Assembly (NCBI RefSeq): GCF_958979055.1
Contig: NC_084887.1
Coordinates: 23,991,044 to 24,055,043 of the forward strand
Reading direction: 5' to 3'
DNA length: 64,000 nucleotides
Source: Alnus glutinosa
Lineage: Eukaryota; Streptophyta; Magnoliopsida; Fagales; Betulaceae
The notes below the pieces were generated by a model. It was not told the DNA's origin. It did no database searches and saw nothing but the letters and a program-made list of their open reading frames with translations. Below, piece by piece: positions 43,833 to 56,569 of the stretch. Within the stretch, counting starts at the first letter, position 1. Every line of letters starts with the position of its first letter. A program made the position numbers and the translations under genes.

Positions 43833-46800
43833 CTAGAGAAAACCTTCGATCGTCCCACGACCCGATCTGACTTCCCTATATATAGTAAGAGCTTCTTCCA
43901 TGACCTGAGCTCGAGACAGCAACTGGGCTCTCTTTTTCCCGGATGGATGGGTGGAAAGATAATCCCTGAGCGCCGATTCGCCTGTCAACTTTCCCAACTT
44001 CTCGTACACTGTGGGGGCCACACGAGGATCATATCCGGCAGAAGCCATCAACAGCAGCCCTACGTAATCTGCTTCCATTTCCATCCTGCAAAGGAGACAA
44101 CTTATAGATAAGATTGGTGTAACTCTCTTGTATCAGGCTCTTTAAATCTCGGGAATATATAAAATATAAATCTATTATTTCACTTAAAATAATATAAATA
44201 TTTACTTATAAATAAAATTTTTCATTTTAGAGCATATGTACACTATTACACCATGTCTACTAAGGTTGCGCGATCCTTGTGACCATGGCAGAAACTGTGA
44301 CCGCAGACCTTCCTATCAACTAATTAATCGAAGTGCACTTAGCGTGACATAGAGATGAATTACCGCCTTCTTAACATCCTTAAGCGGTTGTGCTTTTATC
44401 TCGGGTAACGATACTGAACTCATACATATGTGAATATCTCTAAGGTCAAAATAACTTCCTACACACACACGTGTCCTTGACATAATAAATCATTTCCCTT
44501 TCCTTTACTTCTCATGAAACTTTTTAGGAATACGTGTGGGAAGATTTTCATAACATTATAACTTTCATTATTCAAAACTTTCCATGATTGGAAACTTACC
44601 TAGAATAATTGAGAACTTTCCAAAAATAGAATTTCATAAAATAGATCACCTTTCATTTAAAACTTCCATAAAAGTCAAGGGTTGTACCCATACCAAGTTG
44701 AGTAATATAAAATAATTCTAGGAATTTAAAACTCTCTTATAAAAATTATTTCATGTAAGCACAATTACTAATGTAAACATAAAGATAACAATTATTTTCC
44801 TTTACAACCATGTGGTTTGATATAAATTTGGGAGAGAGAGAGAGAGAGTACAATGAGATTTTCTTGAAGACTAATGAGTATATAGTTTTGGTGTTCTTGA
44901 AAAAATGGTAGAATAAGAGGAAGAGAGAGAGACGGCAGTGTATTTTGTTAGAAGAATGAGAGGAGAAAAAATATATAAGAGTTTAATGTATACGGTTAGG
45001 GTAAAGAATGGATGATAGGGTTTGTGTCTTGTGTTCAATTTTGTTTATATGGTTTTTTAAGAATGAAGTGATTTAAGGGAATTTTGACAAATTAAATTTT
45101 TTGACATAAATGCGAAAAGTAGCGTGGAGGATTGTATACAATGATAAGAGATATAATTACTTTGTCTAAAAGACAACACCCCATGCGACTTTAATGCAAG
45201 AATGAGTTTAATAAAAATCTTGTCATACTTAACCGTATATGTGTAGAAAATTATGACTATTTAAATATTTGCATGTGATAATAAGGCTAAAAAGAAAAGT
45301 ATTTCAATCCATTAATACGTACAAAACGTGCAAAATATTGAGCTAACCTTAATCCATGCAATTTCTAAATGTGATGGGATGCACATATGGACTAAAATTA
45401 TTAAGAAAATATTGTAGAGGATCTTAATGTGATTTGAAATAAATTTGTCGATGCATATTGATGATGGAAAATCTTGTAAGAATTAATAAAGAACAAATGA
45501 TTTCTCTCTTAAATCCTTCAATGAAATTTTCCATAATCTCATTTTATGCATTAATTCTATTCAATTTTGTTTCATTTAAATAAGAGTGTAATGTGGACTA
45601 GGTTCATGACAAGGGAATTAAAGTTATTGATGCAATTTACTAACTTGTCTTAAAAATGATATTTTAAAATTCAAACTTAGAGTCTTTAAGATACGGCTAG
45701 GGTTTTTATAAGAAATCTCATTGTAAGGAAATAGGTCATATTTGTGCAAAAAATATAAAATTTGTTTTGTGGAGATTCAATCTAATGCCCTCTTAATACT
45801 CTAATTACTAATTAACCATGTCTTTGATATTGGACTTTAAAATAGAAACATCTATGTTATGCTTTTAAGGGTGCATCGATCCATTTAACTAAGATAAACC
45901 AAACACACTAATAAGCAGACACATCTCTAAGCCCATCTACTTGGCCAAACCTACAATTTTACTCTACTTTAGAATTGAGGTCGTTAGAGGCTCTCACTGA
46001 ATAATGCAAGTTTAAAGATGAGATCTGTGAGAACCAATGAATCCAACATCATAAGAAGCTGAAAATTTATGGGAGAAGCTGAACTCTTGGAGAGGAACAA
46101 CAAAGCAGCATTACGACTACATGATGCACTTGTTATGAAGAAGATATAAAATTTGAACTATTCACCCACTATAATTGGCCAAACATTTATGGTTTAATTA
46201 ACAAGCTTCAGATATTGTGGCCTATTGAAAAAAAGAAAAAAAAAGCTTCAGACATTGTGAGTTGTTCAATATATTAAGTAGAAGTAATCTCTGACAAAAA
46301 AAAGGATTCATCCCACTCTAAAATCACAATCTCAAAAGCAAAGCTGCAATAGTACTGAACCACTATTATAACTTACAACAAGACAATGAGTAGCTTTTAA
46401 AATGCAATTGATATCTCTATGAACTAAGTACACTTTTCATCCATAGAAGACTCCGCTGTCCATAGGAAAAAGAGGAAAGGGTACTAATTGATTCTAACCA
46501 AGAAATTTCAAGAACTTACTGGTCAGTGTGCAAGCACCACTCCTGTTTTCTTATACAATTCCAGAACTGAATATAAACCATCCTCATGCAAAGAAGTAAA
46601 AGTTTTTCCTTGCTCAAGATTCAGAGTCCAGCCACATTTTACCAATAACATCTATAGGTATTGCTTGCTAATAACTAATAAATGTAATGGCTATTGTGTC
46701 AATTGTACATTTGTGCTAAACCTATGAAATATCTCTGCTATCAACCCATCCATCGTAGCTTTTCAATTTCAATAATCTGCAATTATAGATAGTGTTTGCA

Positions 46801-48623
46801 GACTAATGATACCAACAGCATTAGTGAACACCAAACCTTATTAAGCTGATCGAAGGAGCAAAGTATTTCCGCCAATTCAAAAATGTGAAACAAGCAACGA
46901 AATGGATTCTGACCGTAAACCTATGGTGTAACAAGAAACATGGGGATTAATGGATTCCTGACACTAGCCCCACAGTGCACTTCCTGTTTATGTCGAATGC
47001 CTTGAAACCTTGTACACACAAAACTGACACTAACATTAGTTATGCACCCTCATAACATTGAGGCTTTTCCAAAGAGCAATTCGGCTATAGTCAAGGCTAC
47101 CGTTCTCGTTAATCAAGCACCAAAAGATCTCCCAAAGCTCTTAAGTCCTCAAAGACAGATTCAATCACACATGGAACATGACCATAAATTATTCAAAATT
47201 TTCATTTTTAATCATCTTAAAGTCCTAGTAAAGCTAAAACCAAATATTTACAGGATGAATTCAAAAGCAGGCATGCCACAAGTTAACAAGAAGGTAGCAT
47301 CAAGTATCAAAATTATCATCTTTCAAATATATGCATCTCACCGATCGAAGATGAAAACAACAAATAAGCAAGAACTATAAAATGGAAGGCAGCATGTGAT
47401 TTGAAAAAGAATCACGCAAAGTGGTGTACCGGCGAGAGAAAGGAAGCCTTAGGAACAGAACTGACATAGTGTTGACAATGTCAGGCATTATAAACTGATA
47501 AAGTATCAGTTGTAGAATTGCAAACCACAGGTTCTTCGTAATCCCCTCCGCCGCATGTCGAGCCACAGCATGCCCAACCTAACCAATCAAATAAAGCAAT
47601 AAAAAAAACATACTTTTCCACACAATTCAGGAAGAAGACAGAACAACATATTACAATGACACGATTAAAGAGCTAAACAATATATATATCTACCTCATGC
47701 CCAATTATAGTTGCTACCTCAGAATCACTTCGAAAATGCTCGAGCAAACCCTTAAAGACAACAATTTTCCCACCCGGTAAGCAGAATGCATTAACAACAG
47801 GCTCATTAACCACCAAAATCTCCCAATTCAATCCTTCCAAATGCGATGTATCTGGTTGAGACCCTCTCTCCTGACCCTTCTTCCTACTCTGCTGAACCCA
47901 CTTTTCATCAAGGATTTCATCGTCTTTAAACCACTCCCCTTCCTCCCTCTCCTTCAATGCCATCAAGGTCTCGTGGCTCTTTGCTTCGTGAACGCCGCCT
48001 ACGCTCTCCGACGCATACCCTAAATCACTCCACACCTGCTCATTCCTCAACCCTCTCTGCAATGCCTCGATGATGTCCTTGGCTATCAGTCTCACCCTCA
48101 CGCTTTCCGGGTGTATTGCCGGCAGTATTTTGCCCTTGAAAGCCGCTTTCATCTGCTCGAATTGCGTCTCTCCGAGCCTCTTCTCCATGCTTTTCGACAA
48201 AAGCACGAAATGGGTTCGATTGGTATACGGGACAGTCTCTAAATTCCCCAAATACACAGTGATCAAAACCCCAGAACCCACCAGAACCACAATCAGCACG
48301 TTTCTCGGGCTCTGAAACCACCGGCGAGGCCCTCGCGGCTTAAAATGCTGAACATGGTACCGATCGACATAGTAATATCTCTTAGCACCACCTACAAAGG
48401 GATTGGACTGATTGAACTTACTGAATTGAATTCTATTTGGTTGAGCAATCGAGAAGTAGGGAGAAAACCCGGAAGACTTAGCTTTATTGGAAGCAAAAAT
48501 CGAATTCGGTCCAGTTTGGGAAATTCTGGACCTGGGTTCTTGAATTGGATGTTTGGGAATAATCCTGGAAGTAAAATTCCGAAAAGCATCGACTGCCTGC
48601 TTTGTTCTTCTGTAGCATCCCAT
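43833..48623 (-). CDS. OMA1: Mitochondrial metalloendopeptidase OMA1
   Basis: Three exons: 48623-47694, 47578-47430, 44085-43833; GT-AG introns, total 1,332 nt, 443 aa (the Arabidopsis protein is of nearly the same length). An Arg-rich presequence, KRYYYVDRYHVQHF (81-94) and a membrane helix (107-125) precede the M48 peptidase domain. The zinc site HEVGH (309-313) is split by intron 1 after the Glu codon. The third ligand region MEMEADYVG (361-369) lies at the start of exon 3, beyond a 3.3-kb intron. The C-terminus has LSTHPSGKKRAQLL. OMA1 is an inner-membrane, stress-activated protease in mitochondrial quality control. The long intron 2 contains a GA microsatellite (about 44832-44850) but no recognised insertion with defined ends. 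Confidence 0.94.
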
Positions 48624-48743
48624 GATGTTGATTAAGAACTATAACTAGAAACTTTGAAATTTACGAGTCAGATCCATTCAGGAAGTGAGCTTCTTTTGGA
48701 TTAAAAACAAAGTCTGTCCGTGGCGAGGAGAGTCGGATATAAC

Positions 48744-48778
<35 letters not shown>

Positions 48779-50822
48779 AAAGGATTTGGAGCTTAAAGAG
48801 CAACCTACAGGTGAGACAACAGTTGAAGTTAAAGAGACAATGATTTGGCAGAAGCTAGGGTGCACGGTGTACCATGTACCAGGACGATGTAGACGTGTCT
48901 GGAACGCCGTTGAACTCAATGTGAAGGGGTCCAAGGGGTGCAGGCGGTGGAGTTTATTCTATTTCTATTTCTATTTCTTTTCTCTTTTCTCTTTTTCCTT
49001 TTTCCTTTTTTGGGTTCGGTTTCTGCCTGGGGTGGAGCTTCTACGGTTCTATCGTCACTTCTACCAATGGCCACGTTTATTGCATTTCGAGTGGGACTCA
49101 TAAAACATTCATGGATCCCACTCATGAATTTTATTGTACATTTTTGTTGTGTAAAGATATTTACCTTTTCGGAGGGTCCGGTTATTATTGAATAAAAAAA
49201 AAAAATTACTTTTCAGGGAAAAAAAAATAATAGGCGCCTCAGTCCCTGACAAGCCTACTGCCCAAACGCCGTGTACCGCAACTCGGTCAAAGTCCGACGT
49301 CATGTGGCCTAAAACCTTAAAAATGTCATTTTGAGCAAAAGTCTACGAAGTGAAATGCAACGGCACGAGCCAGACGCTGCAAAAGGAGAGAGGGCATATA
49401 CGTCATGTGAATATCATGCAATCTTGAGTTGTAATGGCCAGAGCGAGCCTCCACAACTCTTCTCTGAGTAACTGAGTTATAGTGCATAATTAAGACAAAA
49501 TTGTACCATTAGTCTATTTTAGTTAGATTAAATTACAATTTTTTTTTTTTTTTTTTTTTTTTTTATAGTATCAAAATTAATTCAAAGATTTATGTAATTA
49601 ACCTAATTTACAAATTGCTCTATGAAGTTAAATTGTGTTAAAAATTTGGACAGATTCTTTTAGGCCCCACATCAATACTAATAATATAGTAATACGTGTC
49701 ATTCTTAATAAAAAAAAACTTCAATAAATAAATTTAAAAATTATTTTTAAAAGAAATAATAATGAAATTGGAAAAGGGAATCGTCAGCCACCCTAATTGT
49801 GGGGGGGGGGGGGGGCGCAGCCATTCCCAAGGGTCAGGGTAGCCGCACGCCACCCCTAGGTTCCTTTGGGGAGTGGCTTGACTTAGTACCTAACGAAATT
49901 TGTGAAAATTTTTAACAGAATTTGACTTCAATGAGATATTTGTAAATTAAACCAACCCCATCAATCTCTAAATTAATTTTCATACGACAGTGAGTAATTT
50001 GTAATTTAAGCTAACCACAAAGACTTATGGTGCAAGTTCCTCTATATGTACTCAAATTTTAAACGTGTCAATTTAAAATATTAAATCTTTCAAAAAAAAA
50101 ATTTCAATCTTAACCATACATTAAAATTTTTTATTAAGTCATATCAAAATTTTCAAAATGCCTATGTTCATTTTTTAAAAATAAATTTCTAAAAATTCAG
50201 ACGTAAATATTTTTTTCAAATTCCATTAAATTTTGATCAACACTTAAATTCTAAAAATTTGTTTTCTTTATTTTTTAATGAATATTTTAAAATTTTTGAA
50301 AAAATTTAACAAAAAATTTTACATATAGGTTAAAATTGAAAAGAATTGAAAAATAAATATCATAAATTAACACATTTTAAAGCTTAGATACTTTTTTACA
50401 AAAGTGAGAGAAAGATCGAGAGTAATAAGTAAAGTTTTCCCTAAATAAAAATAAAAAATAAAATAAAAAACAATTTGATAAATGGACGAAAGATATATAT
50501 ATTATTGTGGATCATTCACAATAGAAATTCGAATGTGATCTTACATTTCCAATAAAAATGACAAGCAAATGGGGAGACAAGGAAAAATCCCCAAACCTAA
50601 TAAATTACTTAGCCCGACAAACAAAAATAAAGGGTGAAATAAGCCAAAAAAGTGACAAAATAATTAGTAAGAAAAAAGAAAATTTCTATAATGAGCCAAC
50701 CTAGATTTGAAAGTCCCTCTGAGGTGGCTCCACATCGAATATTTTCTTCATTATCAATACTCCGCCTCTACTGCAAACCAATTCACGCCACAGGCAAATT
50801 GATTAACGGCTTAAAAGCCCCT
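48624..50822. other. OMA1 upstream and RH7 downstream region
   Basis: A (GA)n microsatellite (about 48746-48774) lies in the OMA1 5' flank. A run of 15 G at 49801-49815 sits inside a short GC-richer patch (49780-49870) that may belong to a degraded repeat. The remaining sequence is AT-rich. Open frames at 48720-49195 are pyrimidine-tract artefacts. Confidence 0.5.
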
Positions 50823-53800
50823 TCACCATTTTTTGCCGCGACCCCTCCCACCACCGTTAGAGAACCTATCATTTCTTCTGCCAGAAAAAGCACCACCCCT
50901 GCCACCTCTACCACTGGAAAACCTACCCCCACTTCTATCACCAAAGCCACCCCGACCACCGCTACCAAATCTACCCCCTCTTGACGGCTCTCTTTCCTGC
51001 AAGGGCGGCAATGTTTTCAACACCTCTAAGGTCACATTAGCTGCATTTTCCTGACCTGCAAGCCAAAAAATAATGAAAAAGGTGCGATAAATTATATGAT
51101 CGAAGACCAGAACTCACTGTACTAACGAACGAAGTACAGGGTTAATCAACTGCTAAACTGTAGAAAGTAGTGCTCAAAAACTATTGAGAAAAGTTAAATA
51201 AGTATCCAGTATATCCATTGATCCAAGAAGTAATCCTCATAGTTCCTGACGCTGGACCAAACTGTCTTCAGCTAAAAGAGAGAGAACCAGGTTGACGACG
51301 CAATTGAAATGAACCACACTCATGATCTTTACAAACTAATAAACTATGAAGTTCAACTTACCAGCAAGAAATGTATCCAATTCTTGAGCAGGAACGTCAA
51401 AGACAGCACCCTTTCCATCGGCTGTGAGAGCAAGACCCTTCACCGCCTCAACCTTCTCCTCAGGCAAGAATCTCCTCAGCACATTAAAAGCAAAACTGCC
51501 ACACAATTCATAGCAACTTGAAGTCAGGCAGAAGTCAATGTATCAAAGGGAGATAAGACACCCAAATGTAAATATTCAGTGAACCCTTTTACTAATACTT
51601 CATAGTTGCATGTCTCTACCCCATGATGACCGATCCACCATTTCCCGTCAATATGTTTGTCCATACCACATACAATAATAGTAGTAACAACAAGAAGAAC
51701 AATTGATGGAAACCAAAAGCATGAAATGAGTGAACATTTCTAAGGGAGATGGGCACCAAGCACCAAGCAATTATACTCGGTGATTCCTTATCATAATCTA
51801 GATCATCCATCATTTCCCTACAATATTGTCATTGACACTAACAATAATATAGTTAATAACCACAACAGCAAAGACCAACTTATACAAACATACAAACAAA
51901 ATTCCAGAGAAGCAGCAACTCTTCCATACTTGGGGCAAAAGTCCATGTTAATATAACCCAGTTGAAGATACAATCACTTAGATGGGTGGAGTAAAAATCT
52001 TCACAATACAAACTTAATTCAATGGCCAAAATAATTTTTAAAAAAAATATTGATAACAAAAACAACTTTCTTCCTAGTCTTAAACCTTAGGCAAGAGTTG
52101 CATGCACCTTCTATGTAATGGAAACATTGGATGGATAAAACTGATAAAACTACCATTACCAAAATAATTAAAACTGGTGATTTGGAACATCAACTTGAGC
52201 GCTTAAACCATTTTATAACAAGTTTCTCCCCATCCAAATAAAGCAAAAGGAACCGTTTTTTGGAGGAAGGGTTAGAACCATTGTTTTCGTTCGTCAAATT
52301 ATACACAGGTCTGAAATCAAATTAAATGCCACATCAAGAAACTGATCATGAGGTTTCAGAACTTCAAATCTTAAACTTCAGTTCTTTTAGGCATCGAACC
52401 CTGTTCTACAGACCATTTTTCTTTAGGACAATTGAGCTTCTCATGTACATGTTAACATCCTTCACATTTACTCATGTTTTACTTCGCCACAAAGGACATA
52501 AATTGCTATGAGCCTAAGGCTCCAAGATGTAACCTTGTGAAGGAGGATATTGAAAATTAAAAAGAGAAGTGAGAGTTGAGTGCTCACGATGGTGTATAGA
52601 TTGGACTTCCAGCCTCAAGAAGTACAGTAACGAAATTCTCCATCGAAGTGAGAATTGATCTCTTCTTTATATCAGTATAACCCTGCACAACATTAATAAC
52701 TTACAGTTATTCACAACCCATAGCAAGACAACAGAGTTGAAAGATGATCAGACAAAAAAAAATTGATAAGTAATCCCCAAAGGGAGGGGGAATGGAAGAT
52801 TCAAACTAGTGACCTCTGCTTTATGAGGCATAGCCCCCAACCAATTGAGCGGGTAATAAATTAACAAAATGAATATGGGAGAGAAAGTGAGAGCGCGAGC
52901 AAGTGAGAGAGACTCACAGCAGTCTTGGCAAGAGCTTTTGCAAGCAATTCAACTGCTGATAGACCAGAAGTTTTCAGCAACTCCTCGGCGGCAGACTTGA
53001 AAGCAGGAATTACACTGAATTTTCAAAGTATGTTAACACCTAAAGCCAACAAACACAAAATTACCACCAACATATATTACATAGAAGTATGCTTACCTAT
53101 CAGAGACTTGGGTTATCATCTCTCCAGCTTCCGCACAAGCAGCCTTGGCAATATCAGCTTGCTGAGGAGCAGATATGTGCTCAAACTTTACACCAGATTC
53201 TCTTTGTATTTTAGATATATTGGACTTTCTTGGATCATAAAGCATTACCGCCACTCCAGTATTACCTTTGAAAAAATATAGAATAAGACGTCTCAGTACA
53301 TTATAACTCCAATCATTCAAACCAAAGGAAGTTTCAACTTTTCACTAGTTACCTGCTCTTCCTGTACGACCAGAACGATGGATATAGGCCTCTACATCAC
53401 GTGGAGGTTCACACTAAGGTACAAACACCAATTTCAGTATACTTGAAATAACATGCATAACAGTATATCACACTAGCCCACATACAGACACAAACCTGGA
53501 TGATTAATTGCACATCATTGATGTCCAAACCCCGTGCCGCCACATTTGTTGCTACTAACGTCATGAATTTTCCAGACCTGAAGCCAGCGAGTGTGACCTG
53601 AATGTACCAGTTTAAATTTAAGTTGTAAACTGGAAATATTGGAAAAGTAGAGCCTTTCTTTTCTTTTTTTAGAAACCGCTGAAGGGGATGAGTTCAAGAA
53701 TTCAATTCTTTACTCCACATTAAAGGAGCCTCTAATAAGCATCACAAGATTGATTATGGATTATTTGAAAGACAGCCTCCACATTTTATTAAAGAAATAG

Positions 53801-55859
53801 TAGCCCCTTCTTGTTTGTGGATGACCATCTAAACCCAAAAAGAAACAGAAAAGGTAGAGCACAAGGTAAGCGCATCAACTTACCTCACGTTGAGCCTGCT
53901 GTATATCCCCATGCAAAGCCCGTGCTCCTGGCAACAACCCAGCAAGTGTCGAAGCAGAATCCTTCGTTTCAGTGAAAATAATTGTCCGACCACCACTAAA
54001 TCAGAAAAGATACCACCAGGAAAAACAATGAGGAATGTTATTCGACTAGTAAAGGACATTACTGCATCATAATATAAAACGATTTTGGACAGTAGAGACA
54101 AAAAACCTGCTATAACAGCGTATAACGTCTGGAATAAGCTGGGATCTTGCAGAGCTAGAACAGGGAAGGACAATATGCCGAACATTGGTACTAGCCTTCA
54201 TTTTCTCATTACCAACAAGGTCAGCAGTTTTCTTGTTTGGTTTAAGAAATCTAGCAGCAATCTAGCAATGGAAAAAAGAGGTTACAGCCAGATGAGATGA
54301 AAAAAAGAATATAAGATATATGAGTTTACAGAACATTTATATAGCATAGGACGTTACCCCCGCAGATTTGAAAGAGGAATTCAGAAAGAGATTATACCTT
54401 GAAATCTAAGAAGAAAGCTAACCTGCTTAACCCAGTCAGGCAAGGTGGCACTGAAAAGCAGTGTCTGAACTTTATTTGCATCCTGTACCTTTCCTGCAAA
54501 TTTAAAAGGATACTGTTAACTATAAGAAGCAAAGGACACATAGTAGTAACACTTGGAACAATTTAGTCTCAAAGGCTGTTATCTTGTAACAAATTTGATT
54601 AAATATTATAGTGTAGTTCAGTTGGGAAACATTGGCATAAACATTTGAGAAGTGTCTTTAACAGACTCAAGGAGAAGCTAATCATAAATGAAAACCACCA
54701 ACCATTTTATGCAATGAATTACATACCTAGAATTAGTTCAACATCTTCAACAAAACCCATTCTCAACATTTCATCAGCCTCATCAAGGACCCGGAACTTC
54801 AAAGAGCTAAAGTCAATATTCCCCCTCTCTATGTGATCCTAAAACAAAGTTTGATGGAAATCTATAAGCTCCATAAATACATAAACCAAAATTCCCACAT
54901 TGAATATCCTAATGTAATAAAAGCTTACCTTAACTCGACCAGGTGTTCCAACAACTATATCAACCCCTCTTTTGAGTCTAGCCTCTTGACTAGGGTATGG
55001 AGCTCCCCCATATAAACAACAACATGTCAAACCCAACGCTCCACCATAAACTTCAAAGTCAGCATGCACCTGGAGTTAACCCAAAAAAGAATTATAAAAC
55101 ACATAAGTTACCATCAAGGAAGCAGAAATTCCTTGAAATGTTGCTCGGGAAAAAAAGAAAAAAAGAATCTTGAATATCTCTCATATCTTACCTGATTGGC
55201 CAATTCCCTAGTAGGTAAAAGTACCAAAACACTTGGTGCCCTCCCATACCCAGTTTTCCTTGATGCTTTTGCTGGCCCGTTTGTAAGTGACTCCAAGATG
55301 GGCAACACAAAGGCCAGTGTTTTACCCTGCATTGCAACCATAGCCAAGCTCAATATTCAAAACGCAAACAAGAAGATATTTGGTATCAGTCAGACAACAT
55401 TCTTTCAGCTACACCTAGCTAGCTTACGGACTATTAACTAGTTTAGAGAACATTGATTACCACCTACAACTCAGATTCATCCCACTACAATAGCATGGTA
55501 ACCATTGTGATCTTAACCAATCACTGAGATAAAACTTCACAAATCTTAGAACAACAGGCACTACAAGAAGACTAGACAAACTCGCCTAGCATCACTGCCA
55601 CCCTTCCATTCACTTCAAAGAAAAATTATCTAAAAGCCCACGATTTGAAAGAATGTCTTTTATACAAAGAATTTCTATAACTGAGTTGAATTACTTCGGG
55701 TTCACCATGACAAGGTTCACATTTGAACTCGAAACGGTTAGATTAACACGTAGGTACCAATACAAATTGGACCTTACGAACTTCACAATAAAATAATCCA
55801 GATTCCCCAAACTGCTTTCCAATTAATCATAAAGAAATGGATAATTGATTAGAAAATGC

Positions 55860-55906
<47 letters not shown>

Positions 55907-56398
55907 GAAACATTTGCGAAGAAAATATACCTGACCGGTTCGCGCACGACCGACCAAATCGGAGCCGTCGAGAACGGTATTGAAGGTCATTGCCTGAATC
56001 GGAAACAACGACTCGATGCCCTTCTCCTTCAACTTGGCCCTCAACTGCTCGGAAATCCGAAACCTGGACACCGCATTCGGATCCTCCTCACTCTTCTCCT
56101 CCTCCTCATCAACCATCGCCTTCTTCATCTTCTTCTTGTTCTTCTCATTCTCCTCCGACTCCTCGGCCTTCCAATTCAGCGGCTCAACCAGCTCCGAGCT
56201 GGTGTCGCTCCTCTGGTCCTCGTCCTCGATCTCCAACACCTTTCGCTTCTTGCTCTCCTTCTTCTGCTTCTTCTTATCGCTAACCGGAGAACAGGTTTCT
56301 AGGGTTTCGTTTCCGTTCTTCATCTTCTTGTTCTTCTTCTCCTTCTTGACCTTGGGGGTTTCAGAGAGAAGAGGATCAGAGAGAACTAGCGAAGGCAT
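50823..56398 (-). CDS. RH7: DEAD-box ATP-dependent RNA helicase, RH7/PRH75 type
   Basis: Fourteen exons: 56398-55931, 55326-55192, 55069-54929, 54838-54727, 54493-54423, 54261-54107, 53995-53884, 53597-53496, 53413-53353, 53265-53097, 53014-52918, 52682-52588, 51495-51362, 51055-50823. All are GT-AG; the sum is 2,085 nt, 694 aa. A Lys/Glu-rich nucleolar-type N-terminus (15-110) is followed by the Q motif, ARTGQGKT (152-159), PTRELA (194-199), TPGR (243-246), DEAD (267-270), SAT (300-302), ARGLDI and HRSGRTGR. Then comes a GUCT-type domain ([36 protein letters not shown]) and an RGG-rich tail (about 635-694), as in nucleolar helicases related to vertebrate DDX21. Likely role: rRNA processing and RNA folding. 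Intron 11 contains a SINE. Confidence 0.95.
52762..52856 (-). mobile_element. tRNA-derived SINE (family S1, copy 2) in RH7 intron 11
   Basis: On the minus strand it reads GCTCAATTGGTTGGGG (A-box region), GAGGTCACTAGTTTGAATC (B box) and ends GGATTACTTATCAATTTTT. It matches the copy at 14519-14600 along its length. Confidence 0.7.
55859..55903. repeat. Compound (TG)n(TA)n microsatellite in RH7 intron 1
   Basis: About 6 TG then about 16 TA units. Confidence 0.9.
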
Positions 56399-56560
56399 GG
56401 ATTTCTAGGTTGCTCAAAGAGAGAGAAAGCGCACGTATATGTGTATATAGACTGAAAATTTTAGAGTGTTTGGGGGGGTTTCTCGGTTTCTCCTGCTACA
56501 CAAAGGTGTGGCCGTGTGTTGCAGTAGCAGGAGAATGAGAGAAAAAGAGAAAGAGAGCAG

Positions 56561-56569
56561 TTAGGGTTT
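56561..56569 (-). promoter_or_regulatory. Telo-box upstream of RH7
   Basis: The minus strand reads AAACCCTAA, about 165 bp before the RH7 start codon. The telo-box is common in promoters or leaders of plant ribosome-biogenesis genes, which fits a nucleolar helicase. One site only, so it could be chance. Confidence 0.45.

Noticed and set aside
52762..52856. tRNA gene in the RH7 intron
   Set aside because: Same reason: SINE family S1 with a retroposon tail, second copy at 14519.
55856..56408. Plus-strand Ser-, Leu- and Phe-rich frames up to 148 aa
   Set aside because: Antisense of the Lys/Glu-rich N-terminus of RH7.
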